NCBI RefSeq assembly: GCF_910596095.1
Contig: NC_056544.1
Coordinates: forward strand, 12,757,155-12,821,154
DNA: 64,000 nt
From: Thunnus maccoyii
Lineage: Eukaryota; Chordata; Actinopteri; Scombriformes; Scombridae
Direction: 5' to 3'
Positions within the stretch are counted from its first letter, which is position 1, and each line of letters starts with the position of its first letter. Positions 41,101 to 51,700 of the stretch are shown here, one piece after another. The notes under the pieces are model-generated. The model had not been told where the DNA came from, did not search any database, and saw only the letters and a program-made list of their open reading frames with translations. The position numbers and the translations under genes were made by a program.

Positions 41101-44100
41101 TTAGGAGAAGATGCGGATGCACTGTGTGGTGGGGGTGTGGCAGACGGGGCACTCTGGCTCAGCTGACTGGCAGATTTGCCCAGCGCACTCCATGCAGAAC
41201 AGGTTGTGGCCACAAGGCACCAGGGCTGCTGTCACCTCACTCTCGAAACACACAAAGCAGTCCCTGTTGACCCCGGGGCTAACGCCAACCAGGCCCACGA
41301 CCCCGGGGCCGGAGCCGCCTTTCAGCCGGCTCAGCATCCCAGAGCTGAGGCCCACTCCGCTGCTGCCTCCCTCGGAGTCAGTGGGCGAGCCGCCAGGCAG
41401 GGAGGAGGCCGAGCAGGAGGAGTACCCGGTTGATGAGCCGCCGGAGCTGGAGCTGGACGCTCCGGAGAAGGAGCCGCCTCCTGCACTGCCAGACTGTAGC
41501 CAGGAGAGAGTGCTGAGGGGGTCGCTCTGGGCACGACGGGCTAACGGATGATCCAGGGGGCCCACACCCGTGTCCTGAGGCAGAGTTGGAGACAATCGTG
41601 GAGTGATGGCGCCACCACTGAGGCCGCTGCTGTTGCGACGTAGAGGCTGCTGCTGCTGGGAGGAGCCGGCCGTCTTATTGCCTGCTCCTCCGTTAACAAA
41701 AGGTGCCCAGATGTTGGAAGCACTGAACTCAAAGCCCAGTTCATCTGAGGAGGGCAGCCCTGGGGTGGAGTCGCCCCCGAAAGTGAAACCTCCTCCAGCA
41801 CTGCTGGAGCCTGTGCTAAAAGGGCTGGTGGGGCTGCCTCCCTCGTTGGTCTTGCGGGTGTTGCTGAAGCTGTCTGAGCTCATCCCGCCGTTGTGCGAGT
41901 GATAGGCGACTGAGGAAGACACCTTCCGGCCGGAGGAGTGGTGCATGGACATGGGAATAGGAGGAGGTGGGGAGGGTGGAGGAGGAGGGGGCGCAGAATG
42001 ATGGTTGGCAGCCCTGGACCACAGAGATGCCCCCAGCCCTCCGCTCAGGGCGCCTAAGCCTTCTAGACTGACGTCAGTGCCGTTAGTGTGGAAGTCGTTG
42101 TCTCCCTGCAGGTCTACAAAGGTTCCAGTTCGCAGGGTGATGTGGGTCTCGATCTCCTCTCTTGCTCGGTCCACGTTCTCGGGCATGCCGGTCACCTCAA
42201 ACACCGGGTCCTTCTCTCGACTGGGTGTCACAATGTAGGTGTGAGTCTGCTGCTGGATGCGCTTGATAGTTGCTCCCTTTGGTCCAACAACCAAACCAAC
42301 TACTCTGTAGGGAACCCTCACCTGGATCGACAACAAGAGAAATATTTTAACATCTGAAAAAACTGAACTGTAGTTTTATGAGACATTAATAAAACTAACG
42401 TTGAGAAAAACAGCATGATGACTGAGCTACAGAAGCTTAAGTACCTGTATGGTGGTCTGTCCGGGTAGGTGTGGTGGTCCAGGGAGAGAGCCTCCTCCTC
42501 CAGGTCCTCCAGCTTTGCACCGGGACGCCCGGATCATAGAGAAATGCTCCGCCGCAGAGACTATTTCACGTTTGGCCATCTCCACGTCCTCCCTACGTCC
42601 AGTCACAATGAATACTGGTTCCTCGCCTCTCACTGGAGTCTTTATATAGGTGTTTGTCTTGGCACGCAAGGCCTTGATCTTACAACCTGGAAGACGTACA
42701 AGCACACAAACATCACTTAAGATATTCAACAAAGTGCCAAAAAACTATACACACACCTAAAGATTTCCAAACACATTTACTTAAAAAACAAACACAGATC
42801 GGTGTGATTATGTCACGGACACAAACAGGAAGTGTTTTAACTGCTTTAAAGATGTACTGATTTGATGTATATAATTTTGATGTTGGTTTGGTTATTTATT
42901 TTTTGTGCAGGATGCTTTGTGCGTACTCGGGGAGGCATGCCATCTTAAACATGGCTTCTCATTGTGATCCATTGCTGTCACCCACCTGTGTTCACTCATC
43001 AATCAGGATTGGGTTACACCCGCTGCCAAGTTTATAAAATGTTAGCTTGATGTTTGTTCATCCTTTTGTACCCTGATGAAGACCTTTATGGTCGAAACTG
43101 GTCGGTTTTTTATTGCAAGTAGCCATGATTGAATAAAGGCTTTTTATCTCAATCCCAGTGTTTTTTGTTCCTGCTCCACACATGAGTGCCTGAAGTTTGT
43201 TTTTCCCTTCCATGCTTTAAAGATGTGAGGAAAACTGAATCAACACCTCTTTAAAACTGCTTCAACGACTGAGCATTACTAACCTTCATGACGAAGGGAT
43301 TTATCGCAAGGATGTTGCATTATTAGACTGTATCAGTTTTAGCTGGGCAGACCAAATAAACTGGCAACTCAGTGTTTATATAATTAAAGTGTGTTTTGAT
43401 TTGTTTACACATATGAAAAAGATACAAATTGATATACACAGAAACAACAAAAAGATGTAATGAGGTGCAAAAAACCCTTAAGGGGCTTGATCAGGGCGCT
43501 CTGATGCATTACACAATTAAAAAAAAGTAAAAAAAACATTATAAGGATGGAAAAGGTGATTGTTATATAAACAAACAGAAAACAGTTCCTATACATTTCT
43601 GAATATGCAGTTTATCACTGCTAATAAATCAGCATGCTCATGTCCAGTGTGCGCAGCTGTGTTGAATCCTCAAAAACAAAAATATACACTTCTTTTTAAA
43701 TATGGTGACTGACCATCTTAAAATAACATATCAGAAAAAAAACAAAGGGAGGATAAACGAGGAGCCTGTCTGCTTAAATATACTTGTCAGTGGCTGATGC
43801 ACTGCTCATGTTGTCAACTCATGATGCTCCAGCAGCATCGACCGAGCGGCGCTGTGTCTTTAAATATGGACGCTTCATTCCCGGCGACCAATAGGACGCG
43901 CGGAGTGTGATGTCATCCTGAGAAGCAGAAAGCATGGCTTTTTCAAACAAAGAGAACAATGCCGTATAACGCTGCCGCGGCCGCGACCACCGGAGCAAAC
44001 CCACAACACGAGTCGGTGCAAAGCGTTTAGTGTTAAAATGATAGAAAATTGGGGGAAATAAAAATGACACGTGTAACGCGGAGCGGCTACATCCGCGAGC

Positions 44101-45177
44101 ATCTGCAGACAGACAGGCAGAGCTGGGTGCAGGGCGTATCACCGCCCAGTCCCGTGTTTGTGCGCCTGCTGCCCCGTTTCAAGCCTTAAAAATCTCCTCC
44201 GCACAGCCGATAATCCTCCACTGTTATCACATATATAACTTAAGATTGTGAGTACGGTGTTTAAAGTGGCCGTTCTGCATCTGTGACACACAAAATCTGC
44301 ATATTTCGGTTCATTTCCTTTGTTTGGTGCAGGCTGCTAGACATGTCCAGACTCCCGACAATCTGCCGCTTTGTCTGACCCTCTCCCACCCCTCCCCCTC
44401 CCTCCTACTTCAACCAACACACTTTCAGTCTAAATACTGTTTTTAAAAAAAATAGATCAAGATGATGAAAATAAAGCAGGTGTGTTATTTTCAGGGAGAA
44501 GCCGCATTATGCTGGCATTAAAAAAAGATCCAAACACTGAGGAGCAGGGCACCAAGCAGCAGGCTGTGAAAGTTCAGCAGCCAGCCACCCAAACAAAGAA
44601 CAACCAGGCGGCATGCTGCCTGTGTAAGCTGGCCAAAAAAACATAAACACACAAATAAATCCTCACACACACACACACACGCACTCCAGCTCTTACCTTG
44701 TCTCCCAACTATCTCCGCCACATGTTCAGAGCTGGGGACAGGCACACACTCCGTCATGTTGACGCTTCTTTTCCTGCTGCAGAGGACGGAGCTTTGTTCC
44801 CCGTGGAGCATGGGGTGCGAGCCGGCCATGTGGTACCCGCCCGAGCCGTAGTACTCCGGGGATGGAGAGCAAGACGTCGGCGAGTCCCTGGACCCGCTGG
44901 GATGCTCCAGCATCTGTAGATCCACGTAGCCGCCTCCACTCACACCGTTACAACCCTCGGAGCCCGGAGCCGGGGTCCCGTCCAGAGGGTCCGCCACACA
45001 GTCCGCCTTCTCCAGGGCCATGAGTGACAGCTGGTCCAGGGCGAAGCGGAGCGCCTCTTGGTGGTCCTCTTCCCGGGACTCCTGGTCCGTTTCTCGGGGC
45101 AGACCGACCCCGCTGTGCTGGCTGCTGATCACCACGTCGTGGTCCATAATCTCGGGGTGGAATAAAGGGCTCGGCAT
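41101..45177 (-). CDS. mex3d: MEX-3 family RNA-binding protein, KH-KH-RING (mex3d-like, 647 aa)
   Basis: MEX-3 proteins bind mRNA 3'UTRs through two KH domains and act as RING E3 ligases in mRNA decay and translational control. Coding exons on the minus strand are 45177-44697, 42686-42445 and 42321-41101 (1944 nt, frame closed). KH1 spans residues about 145-208 with the GxxG loop GRQG (158-161). KH2 begins at residue 242 with [20 protein letters not shown] (loop GPKG). A C3HC4 RING occupies about 594-647 ([24 protein letters not shown], ending CIRIFS). The middle is Ser/Gly/Pro-rich with SPTSPFSTG, and [11 protein letters not shown] is the family's 14-3-3-type site. The start MPSPLF matches the MPSxLF start of relatives. 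The mex3d assignment over mex3b/c rests on adjacency to mbd3 and uqcr11, as in human 19p13.3, and on length (human MEX3D 651 aa). Confidence 0.92.
43040..43165 (+). repeat. SINE/LINE-like 3' tail in mex3d intron 1
   Basis: Contains CCCTGATGAAGACCTTTATG, then GGTCGAAACTGG, then GAATAAAGGCTTTTTATC. This phrase (CTGATGAAG...CGAAAC...AATAAAGG) I recognise from widely dispersed vertebrate retroposon tails. The boundaries are uncertain. Confidence 0.4.
43815..44170 (-). promoter_or_regulatory. Candidate intronic promoter of mex3d
   Basis: Read on the minus strand, a CG-rich block (including GCGGCCGC at 43977-43984) is followed by a CRE-like TGACATCA (43915-43908), a CCAAT-family box in reverse form ATTGG (43892-43888) and a TATA-like CCATATTTAAAG (43869-43858). 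The arrangement and order are those of a promoter firing toward mex3d exon 2. No start site can be proven from sequence alone. Confidence 0.35.
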
Positions 45178-46200
45178 AGTCTCTCCGTGGATCTCACATC
45201 AGATCACGGATGCCTGTTTGCTGGGAGTGAGGCTCACCCTCTTCTGAAAGGGAAAAAAATGAGTTAATACACCAAATTCAGATAGTTGTTTATGATTAAA
45301 AGAGTGGAGATGAGCAGCGATCACTCATAAACAATATCTTGCATGAACAGTGTCGGTTTGGGCGCTTTGCTTTGTCTGTTGTTGCTTCTTGTCTGACATC
45401 TGAAACCATCCGACAGGCTGCTTGTTTTGTCGGGATAAAGCTGCTTCTAAACGCCGGTCAAACACAGCATCTCCCTCCACACATAAGAAACACATTAGCG
45501 GCACTAACTTCAGTCACTCTTGTACGTGCTGGTTGAATTAGGAAAATCTGCCGGCTTTGGAAAAAAGTGGGATATACGCTGTTGTTAGCTTCAGCGAGCT
45601 AACAGGCGGCTCTCAGTCACGTTGTCGACCCCTTTGTTTGGGAGCAGCGCGGCTAGCTGCTAGCTCCGCTCCGACACTGGAGCCGGTGCTCGTTCTCAAA
45701 GCCGGCCGTGTTGATTTTTAAAATTAAACAAGCACTGAAACCACACGAACTTACTTTATGTTGCCTTTGTGTCGACGAGGTCCTCTCTCTTCGCTTGCCG
45801 CCCAGCTCTTGAGGGGGAAAAGATGAGGAGGTGGACGAGGAGGAGGAGGAGGAGGAGGAGGCAGCGCTAGTAGGAGCTAGTGAGCTAACTAGCAGGCTAA
45901 GTGGGGGGCGGAGGAGAAAAACGTTTAAAAAAGCGAAAAGAGGACACTGTTGTTTTTTTTTTTTCCTGTTTCTGGAGAGTCAACGCATGTTCCTGGGAGT
46001 GTCACTGGGTCTTCATTCTGCGCACCGTCAGGAGACCGCAGCTGAAATCCAAGACGAGCAGTTCCCTTTTTAGTTAAAAAACACACAGTGGCTGTTCTCG
46101 GCTCTGTGCTGCTGCCTGACCCCGCTCGGTCCGCCGCCTTTGTCTCGCCGAGCTCACGCCGCTCCGTCTCCCGCACACGGCACTGACGTCACCCGCGACA
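45178..46200 (-). promoter_or_regulatory. mex3d: mex3d 5'UTR, leader intron and CpG-rich promoter
   Basis: Upstream of the start codon the minus strand shows an acceptor TTCCCTTTCAG near 45244 and, about 500 nt further upstream, a donor AAA|GTAAGT near 45755. A non-coding first exon spliced to the coding exon is therefore likely. Beyond it lies a CG-rich zone with a GAG-rich run at 45837-45861 and a perfect CRE, TGACGTCA, at 46184-46191. A plus-strand frame at 45831-46073 overlaps this but is composed of the GAG run and 5'UTR. Confidence 0.5.
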
Positions 46201-46420
46201 CAACAATGGGTTCAAAGGCCACATGCAGCAAAAGGGGTGGAGGGGTGGGGGGGTGGGAGGGGGAGAGCGGCCACCGCTGCTGTCACTGCCATTGTGTCTG
46301 TCAGTCTGCAGGGCGAAGCTTTATTTCACCTTTATGTCTTATTGCGTCCTGATATGAGTGTCAATGCAATGATACATGTGTTAAAAAATAAATAAATAAA
46401 AATAAATGTGATCATAGTTA

Positions 46421-46725
46421 TGGAGCACAAAAAATGACATAAGCATAAATGTAGACATACAGAAATAAAATAAATACATAAATGTAGAAATGCATAAATA
46501 AATTAATCAATAAATGCAGAGATACAGGAATAAATAAATGGCAGAAATGCATAAATAAATATATGAATAAATGTAGAAACCTGCCTAAATAAAAGATTCT
46601 TTATGGAAATGTAGAAAATAAATCCCAAGATATTGATTTAATTGTCCCTTTTCATCATTTATTTATGTTTTCAATTATTTATTTCTGCATTTATTTATTT
46701 TTTTGTTGTCATTTTTTGTGCTCCA
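46421..46725. mobile_element. 305-bp TA-flanked MITE with AATAAA-rich body
   Basis: Inverted ends TGGAGCACAAAAAATGACA start at 46421 and end at 46725, each flanked by TA (46419-46420, 46726-46727), as expected of Tc1/mariner-type insertion. The body iterates a GAAATGCATAAATAAAT-like word several times. It lies between the mex3d promoter and the mbd3 3' end. Confidence 0.7.
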
Positions 46726-46873
46726 TACATGGCAGGGTGTGTTCATCATGGCTACCAATGAGACGTTCGGGATGCTCCAACTGAACTACTGATGCACACG
46801 CGGGCTGTGTGTCTGCATTTATTTGTTTGCTTGGTTAACAATGAAAAGATAAGCTGGAGGGCAATAGGTATAT

Positions 46874-46875
<2 letters not shown>

Positions 46876-46901
<26 letters not shown>
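46876..46901 (+). repeat. Poly(T) run
   Basis: Twenty-six consecutive T bases. No LINE or SINE body was recognised next to it. Confidence 0.9.
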
Positions 46902-46907
<6 letters not shown>

Positions 46908-47305
46908 CATGTAAATACTTTAATTAAAAATAATCAAGGCACCACCAAGAAATCATTTGGAGGAGGGTCACATTTTTTCAAGTTTAATAGGGGAGATGCC
47001 CCCCTTAAGAACATTATTAATTTACTGAAAAGACACAAAGTGTTTGAATGTGATTCCAGTGTGTACAGTATCATTATGCATAAGCCAACACAGTCTGTGG
47101 GCTAATATGTTGATAGAGTATTAAATGTAGTTCTTATAGCAAATACAAAACAAAACAAAAAGCTGGAGGGGTATCTTACCCCACTATCTGGGGTTAAGAT
47201 GAGTAATTTTAATGTTAGGTATCTACAGACTTTGTAATTAACAAAGCGCATATTATCTCATCAAGAGCATTTGCTTTTATACCCATATGTACATTGAAAG
47301 GACAG

Positions 47306-47626
47306 TAGGGTTGTTATTTTTCGATTAATTGATTAGTTGTTTGCTCTATAAAATGTCAGAAAATGGTGAAACATGTCGATCACAGCATCCTGAAGCCCAA
47401 GATAACATCCTCAAATGTCTTGTTTAGTTCCGACCATCAGTCTACAACCCAAAGATATTCAGTTTACTGTCATAGAAACCAGGAAATATTCACATTTGAG
47501 AAACTGGAATCAAATATTTTGGACATTTTTTTCTTTAAAAATGACTATAAACAATTCATCGATTATCAAAATAGTTGGCGATTTATCTAATAGTTGACAA
47601 CTACTTGATTAATCGTTGCAGCTCTA
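47306..47626. mobile_element. 321-bp hAT MITE with perfect 8-bp target-site duplication
   Basis: The element begins TAGGGTTGTTATTTTTCG and ends AATCGTTGCAGCTCTA. It is flanked on both sides by identical AAGGACAG (47298-47305 and 47627-47634). The body (CTATAAAATGTCAGAAAATGG, CTAATAGTTGACAACTACTT) is shared with the copies near 12163, 36205 and 50142. The overlapping frame at 47363-47590 is part of the element and encodes nothing recognisable. Confidence 0.85.
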
Positions 47627-47829
47627 AAGGACAGGCTTTAAATTCAGAACATATGCCCACTTGATTTAACAAAATGACTGCTGAAGCCTCATAGTAGTTT
47701 CGGCTGAACAAAGACGAGTATTCTGTGTGTTTTCAGACAGACTTGAAAATATATGAATGTTTGCCTTCCACAGCCTCCTAAATCTAAGAACATACAAAGA
47801 AACTCTACACACACCAGTGAAAAAAGAGC

Positions 47830-48733
47830 TGCATTTATTTGACAAATAATGAGTCTTGTAATGAGGTACAGTACATCAGGTTGTGAGGTACATCAGCGTT
47901 GTATTTGTTTTTATATTTTCTGAGGGTTTACATCTTTTCTGTTACTGTCTTCAGTCAAATGTAGTTGGCAAAACAATACTGACAATTCTTTTGTCAATAA
48001 AAAAATAACATGACCTAAACTTCACAACCATGTAAACTCAGGTTTTTGTAAGAAATAACACTACTTTGAACTGTTAAACCTTTGATCAAACCTTTGTTTG
48101 ATTATTCACAGACACAAGAGTACTGTGTGCATGTAAACATACTGCAACCTTTTCTATGCTTCTGGGCATAAAACACTACCTACAGTGCCAGAGAGGGATA
48201 TAAAAGAGGAAACATGTTCTCTTCGAACAGTAGGAAAAACAAAAAAAAACTTTTCAACATTAGCTGACATTACAACAGACACACACATTTACATACATAA
48301 TTTCTCATTCACATACATCAGGTTTTTAAACTTGAGCTTCAACAACATACAACACTGCATTGTATAGAGCACCATACACAACTGCCATATATTAGTAGAG
48401 GTAAAAAATGAACTGAAAACTGAAACTGAAAGCACCTTTTCAGGATTAAACCGTCATATGTTAAAAAAAACAACAAAAAAATCAAGAAACAGTCTTTGTT
48501 TAGGTTTTCAAAATCTGTAGAATGTCCGCATTTAAGGTCTATTTCAGATAAAAGTGTGAAAAAATCCTCATGAAGCCGATTTAAAATGAGTCTTCTGTAT
48601 GAAAGGAGTTAACTAACAATATTGATGTCAAACGAGCCTGTGGGAGACAAGAGGAGACATGTTATATATGAATCGACAAATAGAGACGGAGTCAGCAGTA
48701 CTGGAATCATCGCTGCATTTTTGTGTACCTTGG
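47830..48733 (-). other. mbd3: mbd3 3'UTR with polyadenylation signal
   Basis: About 0.9 kb of AT-rich non-coding sequence follows the mbd3 stop codon. A minus-strand AATAAA is at 47840-47835, placing cleavage near 47815. Confidence 0.5.
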
Positions 48734-51700
48734 CTATAATTCCTCCTTGTCCACCTGCTCAACCTTCTCCTCTACTTTGTTGGCTGCTGCGTCTGCAGCG
48801 GTGTCTTCTATATGAGCCAACATATCGGCCATAAGGGCTTCCTCGAGCCGCCTCCTCACATTCTGCACCAGGTCCTCCTGCTTCCTGCAAGACACACACA
48901 AGGAAAAAAAGTTTAGAGCTCAGGAGTTGAAAAAGAGTCGGAATAACATCTTCATAGAGAGAAATGGGTTGAACATCACATGTATAACTATAACATGTAG
49001 GGCTGTAGTCTGCTGGTCGACTGGTCGATTAGTTGGTCGATAAGCTCTCGTCCGACTAAATTCTCATTGGTCGAACAATCTCCGTGTTATTTTCATAAGG
49101 AGAAAAGTGCTACATCAACAGCTTTCCAGGAGTAATCCATTATTTCCTGCAGCGGGAGGGACAGACTAACAAATTACCTGTGAAAACAGGGGTGTAATCA
49201 CAACTTTGAACTCACCCAACTTAATGGAGACCGCTGGGTTTAACTGTACTCAAAGTTTACTGAACATACTGAACGTTTACTGAATCTGTGTTTCTCCATA
49301 ATGACACAACGAGAACCCCCGCCAGGCCAAAAAAATATTTTTTAACATTTGATTTCCGAATGAATATCCATTCATTCGGAAATCGATAGCGTTTGGGTTT
49401 CTCTGTGCAGCGCTGTTCCGGTACGTGAGTCAACCTCTGTCGTTGCCTGGGAAACCACTGGTAGTGTGGCTCCATTAAGGAGTATGGTTGCGTAGCGAGT
49501 GGGAAAGAGCGAGGGGCAGAGAGGTGACGGTGGATGTGAGCGGGGCAGAGGAAAAGGTTAGTAGTAAGTTGTCAGTCTGGCAGTAAATTTACAGCACAGA
49601 CTACAGTGTGTCAGTTAATAAATGCTAAAAAGTCATGTCTGTTGCTTCCCCAAATGCTGGAAAAGTAAAGCGGGTTAGCTCCAAAGTTAGCAACAATGGG
49701 TTAGCCTAACCTGAAGACACAAAACAGAGAAATACAGAACAGAGAAATGTGTGGCTGCCGAGTTTACTGTACACTCTGTCCCGTTACATACCGCCCGCCC
49801 GCCCCCGCGCGCGACTAATCGATTAGTTGAAGATTATGTGCGATTTTAGTTGACCATGATTTTCTTTGGTTGACTACAGCCCTAATAACATGTTCAGCTT
49901 ACTTTACTTAGTTGTTACAAATCATATATAATTTGAAAAGCACCATGTAGTACAATTTAAGCCTGTGCAGTTTGACCCCAGTGACAGTGTCTCTGCTCTT
50001 TTATCTTACTGAGCTCAACATGTTCATAGTAGCGACACAGGACGTCAGTTCAGTGGGGTTTATATGATGTGTCAGAATCTGCCACGACTCTGTTTAGTCA
50101 AACTATACAGACAATGGATGGTTAGCTAAAATTGTTAAATATAGAGCTGCAATGATTAGTCGATCGATCAACAGAAAAGTAATCATCAACTATTTTGATA
50201 ATCATTGAAGTTGTTTTTCAAGCAAAAATCCTCAATTTGATGAAGAATTGATGAAGAGTTTCTTTTCCTTGTCTTACATTATAGTACATTAAATATTTGG
50301 GGAGTTTGGACTGCTGCCCAGAAAAACACAAGACATGTAAAGACTTCACCTTGAGCTCTAGACATTTTTTTCACTGTCATTTTTCAGTGTTTTCTGATGT
50401 TTTAACTCAATTCATTAATTTAGAAAGTTATCAGATTAATCAATAATGAAAATAACTGTTAGTTGCAGCTCTAATACGGTATAAGATGTTGTGAGCAGTA
50501 ACACACACTGAACATCAGTTTGGTGTCTGACTTAAAGGAACCTCGATCCTCCGAAACAACAGTGGATAAATAATCATTCAAAACATTTTATGAGTGAATG
50601 CATTTGTTTAGTGTCCCTATAAAAACAGTACAGTTCACTGCTGGATCATAAAGTCATTTAAACAATGTAACTGCAATTGATGATGTATTAGAAACCACAG
50701 CAAATCACCGCAACACAATTTATAAAGTAAGTTTGGTGTCATTTGTATCACTAGTGCAGTGCCTGTTGAACATGTGCCTGTTCAGAACAGGCCAATTACT
50801 TTGCTGCTTCAATGTATAGAAAAATGAATACAGTTGATGTGAGGTGTGAATGAGTTTATACACCAACATGAAAGAAACTAACATCAATTATACACAGATG
50901 ATATGAACAATAAGTACTCTAATAGTAAATACATGTTCTTTTCTCATTTCAAGGAAAATAAAGGCTGCATTTAAAAATAAAGTAATGTGCATCCTAAAAT
51001 AAAGTGGATCGATCATTTTGGGTTCTTAGATCGTTCCTGTTTTCTGTGCCTTCAGTTTGGATTTGAGTGAGAATGTTTACTCAAAAGATTTGTGCTTTGT
51101 CTGTAGTGGCATTTCACAATCGCCACAGTCTCAGAGCATATGAGACAAACTGGTTTTGAACTGCCCGTGTAAGTATTTCCTCCATTTTATGTGCGTCCAT
51201 AACTTTGTATTAGTCTCTGAGCGCTTCCTGTGGAGTCACTCGTTGCTGATCTCCTAAACATGCTGCTAACGCTACGCTTTCTGTCTAGACACGGGGTCAG
51301 AGTGTCCGTTCTTGATTAAAAGCTCTGTTTTCGCTGTCTACTTTTCTCTTTTTGGAGCCCTTATCTCTGACTCGTGTCAGGTCTCAGACATGCAGGAATC
51401 ATTCAGCGGAGTCCTGAAGCTCCGCCCTGCCCCTGCCCAGAGTGTAGCAGCTCATTGAGCACTGGTTTATTCAAAGTTTATTAATATTAAACGTATCGCG
51501 TATCCAAATTGCACCAAATTCGACACTGCGCTCCTTTTGCTCCCCAGCCATACTCCTGCCAAGTGTAGAGTCGATCTGATGAACAGTTCAAGAGATACGT
51601 GAAGGACATACAGACATACAGACAGATTCCTTTAGTAGACAGATGTAGCCGAGACTGCAACTGAAATATCAGCGGAAAGAGACTGAAACTGATGTTTACT

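Larger units (their letters stand above)
42687..44696 (-). other. mex3d: mex3d intron 1 with a CG-rich promoter-like segment
   Basis: The intron between the two KH1 exons contains a probable interspersed-repeat tail near 43040-43165 and, at 43815-44170, a CG-rich island described separately. The minus-strand frame at 43819-44142 has no recognisable similarity. Confidence 0.5.

Noticed and set aside
41111-41551. Plus-strand 146-codon frame over the mex3d 3' coding exon
   Set aside because: Antisense of the mex3d RING and linker coding sequence.
43819-44142. Minus-strand 107-codon frame in mex3d intron 1
   Set aside because: Coincides with the CG-rich promoter-like block, has no motif and no plausible start context.
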